From positions 124,001-188,000 of the forward strand of contig NZ_FLKH01000010.1 of the NCBI RefSeq assembly GCF_900086715.1: a stretch of DNA of 64,000 nucleotides, given 5' to 3'. The notes below the pieces were generated by a model, which was not told the origin of the DNA, made no database searches, and worked only from the letters and a program-made list of their open reading frames with translations. Below are positions 37,767-47,869 of this stretch, in pieces (the stretch's first letter is position 1; every line of letters starts with the position of its first letter). The stretch is from Gracilibacillus timonensis. GTDB taxonomy: Bacteria; Bacillota; Bacilli; Bacillales; Amphibacillaceae. The translations under genes were made by a program, and so were the position numbers.

Positions 37767-38155
37767 TTCTTACGGACAAAGTTTAGTAATTTGTCTATTA
37801 GATTCATTTTTACGGACATAATTTTGCGATCCGGCGGTTTTTTGTCTGTTAGATTCATTCTTACGGACATAATTTTGCGATCCGGCGATTTTTTGTCTGT
37901 TAGATTCATTCTCACGGACATAGTTTTGCGATTCGGCGATTTTTTGTCTGTTAGATTCATTCTTACGGACAAAGTTTTGCGATCCGGCGTTTTTTTGTCT
38001 GTTAGATTCATTCTTACGGACAAAGTTTTGCGATTCGGCGATTTTTTGTCTATTAGATTCATTCTTACGGACAAAGTTTTGCGATCCGGCGTTTTTTTGT
38101 CTGTTAGATTCATTCTTACGGACATAATTCCAAGTTTTTTCTGTTAGAAGGGGTT
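37767..38155 (+). repeat. Array 3 of the 51-bp stem-loop repeat (8 units)
   Basis: Units start at 37767 (40 bp), 37807, 37858, 37909, 37960, 38011, 38062 (51 bp each) and 38113 (partial, decayed end). The consensus core is TTTTGCGATYCGGCG; arms are TTACGGACAAA / TTTGTCTGTTAG. Units differ from each other by few bases. It ends about 90 bases before the hydroxyacid dehydrogenase start. Frames of 124-140 codons on both strands are a by-product of the 51-bp period. Confidence 0.92.
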
Positions 38156-38246
38156 CTTCATAATCAAAAGTCATCTTGCTACAGCATTCCATCCAAAAGA
38201 TGATAAAATGAAGACAAACCAGTAATGAAATGAGAGGGGATATCCT

Positions 38247-39209
38247 ATGACCAGCAAAACATTAGTTGTCAATACTGATTTATCGCACCACCTTTTATCC
38301 GCAATCCGGTCAGCGGCACCTGATTGGAAGGTTGTCGCAAGTAAAGACAGCAAGAGTATCCAGGAAGATCTGGAACAGGCAGAAATCGTATTGCATTGGA
38401 AAAGCGCGGCAGCAAATACGCTCCTTCAAAATAATAACCAACTTAAATGGGTGCAAGCATGGAGTGCCGGTGTCGATAGTTTGCCACTTTCCGGATTGCA
38501 GCAAAAAGATGTCATGCTTACAAGCGCTAATGGCGTTCATGCCTTTCCTATCTCGGAGACCATCTTTGCAATGATACTGGGATTGACGAGAAAAATTCAT
38601 ACATATGTGCGTCAACAACAAGAGAAAAACTGGCATAACGGCGGACTTGAATTAGAAATTCATCAAAAAACAATCGGTATTATCGGAACAGGTGCAATCG
38701 GACAGGAAACCGCCAAAATCGCCAAGGCGTTTGGCATGAAAACATTAGGAGTCAGACACTCCGGCAAGCTGGTCAACGATTTTGACGGCATGTATCAAAC
38801 GGAGCAATTGGAACAGGTTCTCAGCCAATCAGACTTTGTCGTGATTACACTTCCACTTACCAAGGAAACTACCCATCTGTTTGGCAAGGAGCAATTTCGA
38901 CAAATGAAGGATACGGCTTTTTTGATTAATATTGGCAGAGGGGAAATCGTAGATGAAGAGGCATTAATTCAGGCACTCCGAAATAAGGAACTAGCTGGTG
39001 CAGGACTGGACGTCTTTGAAACGGAACCCTTACCGGCTGACAATCCACTTTGGGAGATGGATAATGTGATCGTCACTCCACACACAGCAGGAGCCACTGA
39101 ACATTACACCGAACGTGTAGTAAAAGAAATATTCATTCCTAACTTGCGGTATTACCTTCTTAATGGCATACCTCAAAAAAATGTGGTGGATTACAAAAAG
39201 GGATACTAA
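38247..39209 (+). CDS. D-2-hydroxyacid dehydrogenase
   Basis: NAD-dependent oxidoreductase of 320 residues. Cofactor motif GIIGTGAIGQETA (about residues 149-161); catalytic Arg in NIGRGEIVDEEAL, Glu in DVFETEPLP, and His in VTPHTAG. The family includes glyoxylate/hydroxypyruvate reductases and phosphoglycerate-dehydrogenase-like enzymes; no ACT domain is present. ATG follows GAGAGGGG. It is separated from the SAM-controlled operon by a terminator and array 3, so it is not part of that unit. Confidence 0.88.
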   Translation: MTSKTLVVNTDLSHHLLSAIRSAAPDWKVVASKDSKSIQEDLEQAEIVLHWKSAAANTLLQNNNQLKWVQAWSAGVDSLPLSGLQQKDVMLTSANGVHAFPISETIFAMILGLTRKIHTYVRQQQEKNWHNGGLELEIHQKTIGIIGTGAIGQETAKIAKAFGMKTLGVRHSGKLVNDFDGMYQTEQLEQVLSQSDFVVITLPLTKETTHLFGKEQFRQMKDTAFLINIGRGEIVDEEALIQALRNKELAGAGLDVFETEPLPADNPLWEMDNVIVTPHTAGATEHYTERVVKEIFIPNLRYYLLNGIPQKNVVDYKKGY

Positions 39210-39291
39210 ATGATCATCTGTTTTCCCTAACGAATTTATGATGATAGGCGGGGTCAGCTTGTCTGTTGTAACCTGCTACATGGTTTCCAAT

Positions 39292-39332
39292 AAAAAGTTG
39301 CTGGACACATAAGTACCCAGCAACTTTTATAT
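39292..39332 (+). terminator. Terminator of the hydroxyacid dehydrogenase
   Basis: AAAAGTTGCTGG and CCAGCAACTTTT form a perfect 12-bp stem with 12-base loop and AT-rich tail. Confidence 0.88.
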
Positions 39333-39389
39333 TCGATTTAAAATATAGAACCTAAGTTTTGCAACAAACGTAGTAAAACCTCCGTTAGC

Positions 39390-39701
39390 CTAGAAATAAT
39401 AATCAATAATGAAAATGATAGCAAGAAATAGGAGAGCAATAATAATTGTCCATAAGATTGTTTTCGTTGGTATTTTTATTTTATCTTCCTTTGTTTTCGT
39501 TTGTGCATTTAGAAAGACCTTTGACCACAAAAAGACAAGATTCCCAAGGATGAGAATGATAAATGCCAGACCAAATTCATTAGCGGCAATGATATCATAG
39601 ATCACCCATATAGCTAGTGCTACAGTATAAACCATAAATCCATTCCTTGAAGATTTCAAATGATGACTGTATTCCATTTCGTCCGGTTTACTTAATTTCA
39701 T
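39390..39701 (-). CDS. Small membrane protein paired with an XRE regulator
   Basis: A 103-residue protein with three hydrophobic segments (about residues 22-40, 43-60, 84-102) and a short basic cytosolic loop. No named family recognised. ATG overlaps the regulator stop by four bases (ATGA), so the two are translated together. Such XRE-plus-small-membrane-protein pairs are common in Bacillaceae, with the regulator possibly tuned by its membrane partner. Confidence 0.75.
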   Translation of the reverse strand: MKLSKPDEMEYSHHLKSSRNGFMVYTVALAIWVIYDIIAANEFGLAFIILILGNLVFLWSKVFLNAQTKTKEDKIKIPTKTILWTIIIALLFLAIIFIIDYYF

Positions 39702-39904
39702 TTGACGTCCTCCTCCACAAAAACAAATAAATGATCTACTGTAGTATGAAGATTCTTTGATAATTTAAACGCCAGACTAAGAGTGGGATCATACTTATTA
39801 TTCTCAATAGCGTTAATCGTTTGCCTTGTAACGCCACATCGATCGGCAAGTTCTTCTTGAGATATTTTCATTTCTTTTCTTATCGTTCGTATCGAATTTT
39901 TCAT
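39698..39904 (-). CDS. XRE family helix-turn-helix regulator (YozG-like)
   Basis: A 68-residue single-domain Cro/C1 type DNA-binding protein: KISQEELADRCGVTRQTINAIE holds the helix-turn-helix. Start codon ATG 39904, no strong ribosome site but GGGTGA nearby. First gene of the pair; a near-palindrome sits in its promoter. Confidence 0.85.
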   Translation of the reverse strand: MKNSIRTIRKEMKISQEELADRCGVTRQTINAIENNKYDPTLSLAFKLSKNLHTTVDHLFVFVEEDVK

Positions 39905-39924
39905 AAAATAGGTTCACCCTTAAA

Positions 39925-39940
39925 GTAAAAAACTTTTTAC
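39925..39940 (-). promoter_or_regulatory. Near-palindrome before the XRE gene
   Basis: GTAAAAAACTTTTTAC is symmetric except at the two central bases; likely autoregulatory operator. Confidence 0.4.
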
Positions 39941-40004
39941 ATATCCATGATAAAATGCCATCAATTTATTGTCAAATACATTTTACTAATGATTGCTTCC
40001 ATTT

Positions 40005-40040
40005 ATAAAAAAGACCACAGAATTCTATCATTCTGCAGTC
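40005..40040 (-). terminator. Terminator of the peptide-uptake cassette
   Basis: GACTGCAGAAT pairs with ATTCTGTGGTC (one mismatch), followed on the minus strand by TTTTTT. Confidence 0.8.
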
Positions 40041-40052
40041 CCATGTCATTCC

Positions 40053-41405
40053 CTATTCTCCCCAAAGCTCCTCACTGTTCCTCACTAGTTCATAAAGCAG
40101 TTTCGTTCCAAACCCAGAGGCACCTTTATTCCCGTCAGGAAAGAACTTGGAGGTGTTGGCCATATCAATATGAATCCAATTGGTCGCGGCTTCGACAAAG
40201 TGTTCAATGAATAAGGCAGCTGTAATAGAACCACCAAAAGGAGTGCTGCTCATATTGGAAATGTCCGCAACTTGACTGGCCAAATAACGCTTATAATCCT
40301 TTTCAAGTGGAAGCGGCCATACAAAATCTCCACTAATCTGGCCATATTGATACAACTTGGTTACAATCTTTAGATCATTACTATAAATACCAGCCATCTT
40401 TAACCCTAGTGCCTGACCCACATTCCCAGTCAAGGTAGCAATATCAACAATTTGCCGAATTCCTTGACGCTGCGCATATAAAATGCCATCCGCAAGAATC
40501 AGCCTCCCTTCTGCATCAGTATTACCTACTTCCACACTTGGTCCGTCTTTATATTGAATTACATCTGATGGCAGATAAGCATTCGCACCGCTAACATTGG
40601 TAACCAGTGGTAAAATAGCTTGAACATGACACGGCACCTGACTATCGGCCAATAATTTCATCGCTCCAGTCACTGCCGCAGCACCACCTAGATCCATTTT
40701 CATTTCCCCTATGGCACTGCCTGTTTTTACATTCACTCCACCAGAGTCAAAGGTGACGCCCTTACCTACTAATGCCATGGCATCCTGTTCCGCATTTTTC
40801 AAGGTGAGAATGGCAACACAAGGTTGATACACACTTCCCTTACCTACCGTCTCCACGGCATAAAATCCTGCTTGTCCCAATTCTTGTTGTGAAACAATGT
40901 TCACTTCGACATTTGTATCAGCAAACAATTTTTTTAGGTAATCAGCATAGCTTTCCGGATAAAGCATATTGGCTGGTTCATTACAAATATCACGTGCCAC
41001 ATGAACCGCGTTGGCAATCCTCTTCGCCTCGGAAGCATGCTCCTTGTACTGGTCCGGTAACTCCATTACGACCGTTTCTTGGCGTTTATCAGAAAGATAG
41101 CGATCAAAGTGGTAATCTGCTTTATAAAAACCCTCTAGAAAAGGGGTAACATTCATTTTTTCACTGTTCTCCTGATCTAATTGAAGTAGCTCGACTTGCT
41201 GTTTTTCACAAAATGCATAACAAGACTCGCCAAGCCCTACCCAATCTTGATTAGATATCTCGTGTGAAGACGTAATACGGACAAATAGTTCATCGATGGC
41301 TTCATGGTAACAATGAAATAATGTACCAAACTCGTCAATATCACGTTTCTGAAGTTTATTTGGTAATTCCTGCTTGTTTTGATAAAATAGTAATTTGGCT
41401 TTCAT
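40053..41405 (-). CDS. Leucyl aminopeptidase, M17 family
   Basis: Cytosolic metallo-aminopeptidase of 450 residues: metal-site motif GKGVTFDSGGVNVKTG, catalytic KMDLGGAAAV and the family signature NTDAEGRLILADG (about residues 290-302). N-terminal regulatory domain is present but divergent and shorter than in E. coli PepA. ATG follows TAGGAGG. Last gene of the cassette, 13 bases after the second ATPase, so imported peptides would be trimmed by it. Confidence 0.9.
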   Translation of the reverse strand: MKAKLLFYQNKQELPNKLQKRDIDEFGTLFHCYHEAIDELFVRITSSHEISNQDWVGLGESCYAFCEKQQVELLQLDQENSEKMNVTPFLEGFYKADYHFDRYLSDKRQETVVMELPDQYKEHASEAKRIANAVHVARDICNEPANMLYPESYADYLKKLFADTNVEVNIVSQQELGQAGFYAVETVGKGSVYQPCVAILTLKNAEQDAMALVGKGVTFDSGGVNVKTGSAIGEMKMDLGGAAAVTGAMKLLADSQVPCHVQAILPLVTNVSGANAYLPSDVIQYKDGPSVEVGNTDAEGRLILADGILYAQRQGIRQIVDIATLTGNVGQALGLKMAGIYSNDLKIVTKLYQYGQISGDFVWPLPLEKDYKRYLASQVADISNMSSTPFGGSITAALFIEHFVEAATNWIHIDMANTSKFFPDGNKGASGFGTKLLYELVRNSEELWGE

Positions 41406-41418
41406 GTCATCCTCCTAT

Positions 41419-42384
41419 TTAATATAGATGACAAGCAACCTTATGCCCATCTTCTATACTTGTATTTTGTGGTACTTTTTCTTTGCATATGTCCATTGCA
41501 AACGGACAACGCGTATGGAATTTACAACCTTTAGGCGGATTCGAAGCACTTGGTATTTCTCCTTTAATCGTAATCCTTTCTTTTTTTGATTCTCCTAATT
41601 GTGGTACAGAAGAAAGCAACGACTGCGTATATGGGTGCTTCGGATTTTTGAATAATTGTTCTTTGGTTGCTACCTCCACTAGATTCCCTAAGTACATAAC
41701 CCCTATTCGATCACTGATATGTTCTACTACACTTAAGTCATGTGAAATAAATAAATATGTTAACTGGAATTCCTCCTGGAGATCGACTAACAAATTAAGC
41801 ACCTGTGATTGAATCGACACATCCAAGGCAGATACGGCTTCATCAGCGATAATTAACTCCGGATTTAATATCAATGCCCGTGCAATACTAATACGTTGAC
41901 GTTGGCCACCGCTAAACTCGTGGGGATATTTGTTCAAATGGTAAGGACTCAGTCCACAGATTTCTAATAACCTTTTGGCTTTTTCCTGTTTCTCGGCCTT
42001 AGGCATCTGTGGATAGTGCACATCTAATGGTTCCATAACAATATCCTTCACTTTCATTCTTGGGCTTAGAGAAGCAAATGGATCTTGAAAAATCATCTGC
42101 ATGCGTTTACGATAGGATTTCCATTGTTTCTCTGACAATTCCGTCAGATCTTGCCCGTCAAAAATAATCTCCCCTTGATTGGCCTTGATTAAACCATTGA
42201 TCAATCTTCCTGTGGTAGACTTTCCACAACCAGATTCACCTACCAGACCAAAAGTTTCCCCCTTATTAATCGAGAAGTCTAAGCCATCTACTGCACGGAC
42301 AAATCCTGTCGGCTTGAACCACTTTTTTCCGATTGGGAATTGCTTGGTTAATTGTTTAATCTCTATAAGAGAGTTCTCGCTCAT
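41419..42384 (-). CDS. Oligopeptide ABC transporter ATPase, OppF/DppF type
   Basis: The 321-residue ATPase has Walker [13 protein letters not shown], signature [15 protein letters not shown], Walker [13 protein letters not shown], and the C-terminal oligopeptide extension [11 protein letters not shown] with its cysteines. Start ATG 42384 after GGAGGAGGCTT; it overlaps the preceding gene by 29 bases. The longer frame to 42549 runs inside that gene and is rejected. Confidence 0.92.
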   Translation of the reverse strand: MSENSLIEIKQLTKQFPIGKKWFKPTGFVRAVDGLDFSINKGETFGLVGESGCGKSTTGRLINGLIKANQGEIIFDGQDLTELSEKQWKSYRKRMQMIFQDPFASLSPRMKVKDIVMEPLDVHYPQMPKAEKQEKAKRLLEICGLSPYHLNKYPHEFSGGQRQRISIARALILNPELIIADEAVSALDVSIQSQVLNLLVDLQEEFQLTYLFISHDLSVVEHISDRIGVMYLGNLVEVATKEQLFKNPKHPYTQSLLSSVPQLGESKKERITIKGEIPSASNPPKGCKFHTRCPFAMDICKEKVPQNTSIEDGHKVACHLY

Positions 42385-43363
42385 AAGCCTCCTCCTCTCC
42401 TGTTGACTCGAGCCAGCATCTTGATTTTCCATACTTAGATGGAAGAAGGTCTGGTTCCTTCTGTCGACAAATATCCATGGCATATTCACAACGCGGGGCA
42501 AATTTACAGCCTGTTGGCATATTGCGAGGGCTCGGTACTGTTCCAGCAATGGAGAATAGTTTTCGCTTATTTGCTCCTATTTTTGGAATTGATTGAATCA
42601 ATCCTTTGGTATAAGGATGTCTTGCATCTTCAAACAGCCTGTCCACTGGCAGCTCTTCAACCACTCTACCAGCATACATAACGACCACTCGATCACAAAT
42701 CTCGGAAACTACCCCTAAATCATGGGTGATAAACAGCACACCCATATCTGTTGATTGCTGAATATCTTTCAGTAATTGCAAAATTTGTGCTTGAATTGTT
42801 ACATCAAGTGCGGTAGTCGGTTCATCCGCGATTAATAAAGAAGGATGGCAAGAGATTTGCATAGCAATCATCACCCGTTGTAACATTCCACCAGATAGTT
42901 CATGTGGGTATCCTTTCATAATATCTGCAGCACGCGGAATACCAACAGACTCTAACATCGATATCGCATGTTTATGCGCTTGATCCTTCGAATAATTCAA
43001 ATGTAGCATAATAATCTCCCTCATTTGCTTACCCACCTTAACCACTGGGTTCAATGAGGTCATCGGCTCTTGAAATATCATGGATAATTCCTTTCCACGA
43101 TACTTACGCATTGCAGACTCTTTCAAGGAAAGTAAGTCTACACCTTTATAATTCACATCACCGTCGATTATTTTCCCAGAAGTCCCTTGTAAGAGTTGCA
43201 TAATAGACAAAGATGTCACACTCTTACCACTACCCGATTCTCCCACAAGCCCCACTATCTCACCTTTATTCACTTGCAAATCTATGCCATGCAGGATCTT
43301 TTGCACTTGTCCATCTTTACTAAACCCTGTCTGTAGATTAGATACCTTTAATAATTGTTCCAT
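42356..43363 (-). CDS. Oligopeptide ABC transporter ATPase, OppD/DppD type
   Basis: The 335-residue ATPase has Walker [12 protein letters not shown], signature [15 protein letters not shown], Walker [13 protein letters not shown], and the C-terminal [16 protein letters not shown] Cys cluster typical of the peptide/nickel branch. ATG follows GGAAGG. Pairs with the OppF-type ATPase as a heterodimer. Confidence 0.92.
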   Translation of the reverse strand: MEQLLKVSNLQTGFSKDGQVQKILHGIDLQVNKGEIVGLVGESGSGKSVTSLSIMQLLQGTSGKIIDGDVNYKGVDLLSLKESAMRKYRGKELSMIFQEPMTSLNPVVKVGKQMREIIMLHLNYSKDQAHKHAISMLESVGIPRAADIMKGYPHELSGGMLQRVMIAMQISCHPSLLIADEPTTALDVTIQAQILQLLKDIQQSTDMGVLFITHDLGVVSEICDRVVVMYAGRVVEELPVDRLFEDARHPYTKGLIQSIPKIGANKRKLFSIAGTVPSPRNMPTGCKFAPRCEYAMDICRQKEPDLLPSKYGKSRCWLESTGEEEAYERELSYRD

Positions 43364-43378
43364 TTCGATACCTTCCTT

Positions 43379-44275
43379 CTAGTCTCTCGTTTTTGGATCC
43401 ATTATATCTCTAAGTCCGTCTCCCAAAATATTAAAGGCAAGAACCGTTAAGAAAATCATCAATCCAGGAAAGAAAACAATATGAAATGAAGTTCCAATAT
43501 AATCTCTCCCCATACTAAGCATCGCTCCCCAGTCAGGCGAAGACAATTCTGCACCCAATCCAAGGAAGCTTAAACTGGCGGCAGAAAGAATAGCAGTCCC
43601 TACTGTCATCGTAAAATATACGATAATAACAGGGATTGTTTCAGGGAAAATGTGCTTGAAAATCATTCTAATTTTACTAGATCCCATCGATTTCGCCGAT
43701 TCTACAAATAACATTTCCTTTACCTCAAGCGTTGAACTTCTTACAATTCGTGCAAAAGAAGGCACACTAAAAAAGGCAATCGCAATAATCACATTTTGTA
43801 AACCAGGACCCAAGATAGCTACAATGCCAATCGCAAGAATTAAATCAGGAAAGGCAAATAAAATATCACAAAATCTCATAATCAGTTTATCTACCCATTT
43901 ACCAAAGAAACCACTGGCTAGACCAAGCACAGTACCTACAACCGCACCTATTAAAACAGCTGAAACACTAACTGTCAACGCAATCCTCGTACCAGCAATA
44001 ATCCTTGATAATACATCCCTGCCATACTCATCTGTACCAAATAAATGGGACCAAGATGGTGCACTTAATAGATTATTATAATCGGGCTCTGTATGATCAA
44101 AAGGTGTAATATACGGACCTATCACCACCAATATTAGGAGTATTAAAATGAAACATAACGAAAAAAGTGCAGGTTTCTTTTTCCTCAATAGCTTCCAAAA
44201 CTCTTTATATCGATTTTCGCCCTGCTCTATCTTTCCTAAATCTTTTTCTTCTATTTCCACTTCATTATGTTGCAA
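43379..44275 (-). CDS. Oligopeptide ABC permease, OppC/DppC type
   Basis: The 298-residue permease has an N-terminal hydrophilic leader, a first helix (ALFSLCFILILLILVVIG), the conserved HLFGTDEYGRDVLSRI after it, and the EAA loop (FVESAKSMGSSKIRMIFKHIFP). Start set at TTG 44275, eight bases after AAGGAGG; the ATG nine codons upstream overlaps the previous stop and lacks a site. A TTG start may tune expression. Confidence 0.88.
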   Translation of the reverse strand: MQHNEVEIEEKDLGKIEQGENRYKEFWKLLRKKKPALFSLCFILILLILVVIGPYITPFDHTEPDYNNLLSAPSWSHLFGTDEYGRDVLSRIIAGTRIALTVSVSAVLIGAVVGTVLGLASGFFGKWVDKLIMRFCDILFAFPDLILAIGIVAILGPGLQNVIIAIAFFSVPSFARIVRSSTLEVKEMLFVESAKSMGSSKIRMIFKHIFPETIPVIIVYFTMTVGTAILSAASLSFLGLGAELSSPDWGAMLSMGRDYIGTSFHIVFFPGLMIFLTVLAFNILGDGLRDIMDPKTRD

Positions 44276-44301
44276 TGCCCTTACCTCCTTATTAGCAAGC
44301 A

Positions 44302-45225
44302 TTATTCATATCGAATTTTCGGGTTAAACAAGCCATACAAAAGGTCTACAAGCAGATTCACCATAATGAATTGAACCGAAAAAAACAAAATAAGTGATTG
44401 TATCACTGGATAATCCCGGTAGTTAATAGAATCGATTAACAGCTGTCCCAGACCAGGAAAGCTAAAAACGGTTTCTACCACAACGGATCCTCCCAACAAA
44501 AAGCCAAACTGTAAACCTGCCACCGTAATAACAGGGATTAGTGAATTCTTCAAGGCATGGCCATAGATGATACTATCATTTTTTAAACCTTTTGATCTAG
44601 CTGTTCTGATATAATCCTGCTTCAATGTATTAACTAGCGAGGAGCGGGTAAACCTAGCTATCATCGCCATAATTCCAGCACCTAGCGCAAAAGAAGGAAG
44701 GATATAACTTTTCAAGCCATCATTAACGCCTCCTGTGGGTAACCACCCCAATTGAACCGAAAACAATTGAATACATACGAGACCCAACCAAAAATTTGGT
44801 AATGAGATTCCTGAAACGGCCGTCAGCATACCTAGACGATCAGGGAAACGATCTCTGAACACGGCAGAAATAATCCCTAAGGCTATCCCGATTACTAGCG
44901 CCCATAAAATACTTAATAAGGTTAATATTAATGTCGGTCCAAGCCTGTCCGAAATCAGATCGATTACTGGTATACCTGAGCGATAAGACTCTCCTAAATC
45001 CAATTGCAATAAAGAAGATAAATATGTAGTGTATTGGACAAGGATGGGATCATTTAAGCCTAATGCGTCTCGTGCATTTTCAATCTCTTCTATACTGGCA
45101 TCCTGACCAGCCATCAGTCTAGCCGGATCACCGGGAATAAAGTGAATAAACATAAAAACAACAAAAGAAACCACTAACAACAAAGGGATCATCGTCAATA
45201 GTCGTTTTATGGTATATTGCAGCAT
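44302..45225 (-). CDS. Oligopeptide ABC permease, OppB/DppB type
   Basis: The 307-residue permease opens MLQYTIKRLLTMIPLLLVVS, has the GDPARLMAG segment in the first outer loop, six helices and the EAA loop (YIRTARSKGLKNDSIIYGHALKN). ATG 45225 follows AGGTAGGTG; GTG 45234 is a possible alternative start. Second transporter gene after the binding protein. Confidence 0.9.
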   Translation of the reverse strand: MLQYTIKRLLTMIPLLLVVSFVVFMFIHFIPGDPARLMAGQDASIEEIENARDALGLNDPILVQYTTYLSSLLQLDLGESYRSGIPVIDLISDRLGPTLILTLLSILWALVIGIALGIISAVFRDRFPDRLGMLTAVSGISLPNFWLGLVCIQLFSVQLGWLPTGGVNDGLKSYILPSFALGAGIMAMIARFTRSSLVNTLKQDYIRTARSKGLKNDSIIYGHALKNSLIPVITVAGLQFGFLLGGSVVVETVFSFPGLGQLLIDSINYRDYPVIQSLILFFSVQFIMVNLLVDLLYGLFNPKIRYE

Positions 45226-45276
45226 GTTGAACACCTACCTATAAAGGAGTGAGGCCGTCTCCAGCCCCACAACAGA

Positions 45277-46851
45277 TTAATTTACATTTGCATTTCTAAT
45301 ACTAACTGAACCATCTGGCAATACATAAACACCTTCAAGTGAAGAAGTATGGCCTGAGAGAATTGTATCTGTCCCTAAATAAATCCAAGGTACTTCACTA
45401 TAGATGGTTTCTTGAATGTCTGCATAGATATCTGCTTGAGCGTCAGGATCACTTTCCTGTACGGCCTCATCTATCCACTCAGACACTTGTTGATTATCAT
45501 AGTATGCAGTGTTAGCCCCGTTTGGTGGGAAAAATTCATTATGGAATAAGGAACGAGTTGCTCCATCTGCATCACCAGAAGAAGGAGACCAACTGACATA
45601 CCACATTTGCAAGTCAGTATCCTCAGCTGTTTCTGGTGTATAGATCGCATCCGATAAGGTTGCTTCTTCCATGGAACGTATTTCTAAATCAATTCCTACT
45701 TGTTCTAACTGTTGTTGAACAAATTGCATTCCTGTACTGGTCTCAGAAGCAGTATTTCCCCAGATTTCAGCAGAAAAACCATCTGGATAACCCGCATCAG
45801 CTAATAAATCTTTCGCTTTTTCGATATCTGTTTCAAACAGTTCTTGTTCTTGGTAAAATTGTGTTTGTGAAGACATCGTAGAGCTTAATGGTTCTCCATA
45901 TCCGTCTTTGACTACCGCAAGAAATGCCTCTTGATCCACCGCAAGATTCATCGCTTCACGCACTTGTGGATCATTAAACGGTTCTTTTTGCGTATTAATA
46001 GATACATATCTAGCAATGGTAGAAGGTGTTTCTTCAATTACTAGCTCGCTATTATTTTTTAGTTCCTCCACATTATTATGTGGAACAGGATAAATAAAAT
46101 CGGCTTCACCTGTCTGCAGCATTGCCACACGGGAACCATTTTCAGGTACAGGTTGGAAGGTTACTTGCTCAACATTAGAATCTGTTTCTCCCCAGTAATC
46201 TTCATATTTACTAACTACCATAGAACTACCCTGATTCCATTCTTCAAATTGAAATGCTCCAGTTCCAACAGGATTCATAGGAAAATTATCTGGATCATCC
46301 TGAAAAGCTTTTGGGCTTGCCATTAAGATCATTGCAAACTTATTTAACATTGGACTATATGGCTCTGATAAGGTAAATTGGATTTCATATTCACCTAAAA
46401 CTTCTACATTCTCTACATAACGAGCATTATTAGCTGCTCTTAAATCCTCATTCATAATCCGGTCAAAATTCGCCTTTACTGCTTCCGCATTAAATGGCTC
46501 TCCATCATGAAAGGTAACATCTTCACGCAGTTGAAAGGTAAATTTAGAAGATTCATCATTTACTTGATAATCTTCGGCTAGAACAGGTTCAAGTTCCATG
46601 TTCTCATCAAAACCTAACAAACCTTCATACATTGACCTTGTACCAAATATAGATACAGTATCTCCTACATCGTGCGGATCGAGTGAAATGAAATCCTGTT
46701 CGATCGCAATATTAATATTACTTGGATCAGAGCTGATATCGCCACTTTCTCCGTTACTTGACTCTGCATCATCTTCACTAGAACTACATGCTGCTAATCC
46801 TAATACAACAGTTAAAAGCAGCATTCCAAACATCCATTTTATCTTTTTCAT
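45277..46851 (-). CDS. Peptide-binding lipoprotein, OppA/DppA type
   Basis: The 524-residue protein has a lipobox VVLGLAACSS (lipid Cys about residue 22), an acidic Ser linker and the family 5 solute-binding fold (SLDPHDVGDTVSIFGTRSMYEGLL; FTLSEPYSPMLNKFA). It resembles the glutathione/dipeptide subgroup. ATG follows AGAGGGGG. Located between asparaginase and the permeases, so its ligand may be Asn/isoAsp peptides; that is inference. Confidence 0.9.
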   Translation of the reverse strand: MKKIKWMFGMLLLTVVLGLAACSSSEDDAESSNGESGDISSDPSNINIAIEQDFISLDPHDVGDTVSIFGTRSMYEGLLGFDENMELEPVLAEDYQVNDESSKFTFQLREDVTFHDGEPFNAEAVKANFDRIMNEDLRAANNARYVENVEVLGEYEIQFTLSEPYSPMLNKFAMILMASPKAFQDDPDNFPMNPVGTGAFQFEEWNQGSSMVVSKYEDYWGETDSNVEQVTFQPVPENGSRVAMLQTGEADFIYPVPHNNVEELKNNSELVIEETPSTIARYVSINTQKEPFNDPQVREAMNLAVDQEAFLAVVKDGYGEPLSSTMSSQTQFYQEQELFETDIEKAKDLLADAGYPDGFSAEIWGNTASETSTGMQFVQQQLEQVGIDLEIRSMEEATLSDAIYTPETAEDTDLQMWYVSWSPSSGDADGATRSLFHNEFFPPNGANTAYYDNQQVSEWIDEAVQESDPDAQADIYADIQETIYSEVPWIYLGTDTILSGHTSSLEGVYVLPDGSVSIRNANVN

Positions 46852-46863
46852 AGTGTCCCCCTC

Positions 46864-47856
46864 TTATAAAGTTATTTTCGTCTCTCCTACCACTTCCCCA
46901 GCATCACTAAGTACTTGTGGGGAACGTAATTGATAAAGCCGATCGATCGTTTGCTTGTTTTGGTAATCAAGCTTTTCCAAAATTTCAGCGACAAGCAAAG
47001 GCCAAAGCAACTCGGTCCCACTCAATACCTTTAAGGCAATGCTGATTTTCTCCTCTTTCAAAGCCAAGCAGTAGACCCCTTGTGCTCCCCCTTTCGCGAT
47101 AATGTTTTTATCTTGTAACAATGCAGTACAGATGAAATCATGTGACGCTATGATCTCTGGGTTCGCCTGCATGGTGAGAAGAATCTTTTCTAGGGTTTGC
47201 TCTTTCTGTTTATCTGCAACCAAGGCAGGATGCACAAATTTTAAATAGGATAAGGCCATGTTTTTTAACGGAACGCCATATACTGGAACACCACAGCCAT
47301 CTTTACCGACGCTCATTTTTTCCTGTGGATATTCACTGAGTGTCTCAACTTCTGCCCTAATCGCAACTTGCAGTGGGTGGTCAAATTCCCCGTATCCTTC
47401 TAAAGGAAGCCCTTTTTCCTTTGCATAAGCCAAGAATCCCAGATGCTTCCCTGCACAGTTGTGCAGTAACCGACGCTTTTCATTCCCTTTACAAATGTAA
47501 TCGATTTTTGGTTCTTCATTTAAAGGATAACTCGCTCCACAAATAAGTGCCTCTTCGCTAAGTCCTACTTTTTGGATCAGTGATTGCAAGCTTTTTTGAT
47601 GGTAAGTCTCTCCTCGTTGTGAAGCACAAAAGAGAGCCATTTCGTCACTTGTTAATTGATACTTGTCGCCAATATCTAGCTCGAACGCTGGGATTGCCTG
47701 AATCGGCTTCATTGCCGAGCGATAGAAAATAGGGGTATGCTCGACCTCTCCTTTGGCATACATAACCTCTTTATTCTGATTTAAAATACAAATAGCACCT
47801 TCATGCTTATTCTCTAGCGTTCCTCCACGATATTCTTCTGCAATTATTGTACTCAT
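46864..47856 (-). CDS. Asparaginase II family protein
   Basis: The 330-residue protein matches the Asparaginase_II family (Rhizobium thermolabile type, unrelated to E. coli AnsB): opening EEYRGGTLENKHEGAICIL, FYRSAMKPIQAIPAF with the catalytic Ser-Lys, CASQRGETYH, HNCAGKHLGFLA and GKDGCGVPVYGVPL. No signal peptide, so cytosolic. ATG follows GAAGGTGA. It sits 12 bases before the binding protein in the cassette. Confidence 0.88.
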   Translation of the reverse strand: MSTIIAEEYRGGTLENKHEGAICILNQNKEVMYAKGEVEHTPIFYRSAMKPIQAIPAFELDIGDKYQLTSDEMALFCASQRGETYHQKSLQSLIQKVGLSEEALICGASYPLNEEPKIDYICKGNEKRRLLHNCAGKHLGFLAYAKEKGLPLEGYGEFDHPLQVAIRAEVETLSEYPQEKMSVGKDGCGVPVYGVPLKNMALSYLKFVHPALVADKQKEQTLEKILLTMQANPEIIASHDFICTALLQDKNIIAKGGAQGVYCLALKEEKISIALKVLSGTELLWPLLVAEILEKLDYQNKQTIDRLYQLRSPQVLSDAGEVVGETKITL

Positions 47857-47869
47857 TTCGTTTCACCTT

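Noticed and set aside
37751-38192. Frames of 124-140 codons on both strands over array 3
   Set aside because: They result from a 51-bp repeat unit without stops, lack ribosome sites and mirror each other on both strands.
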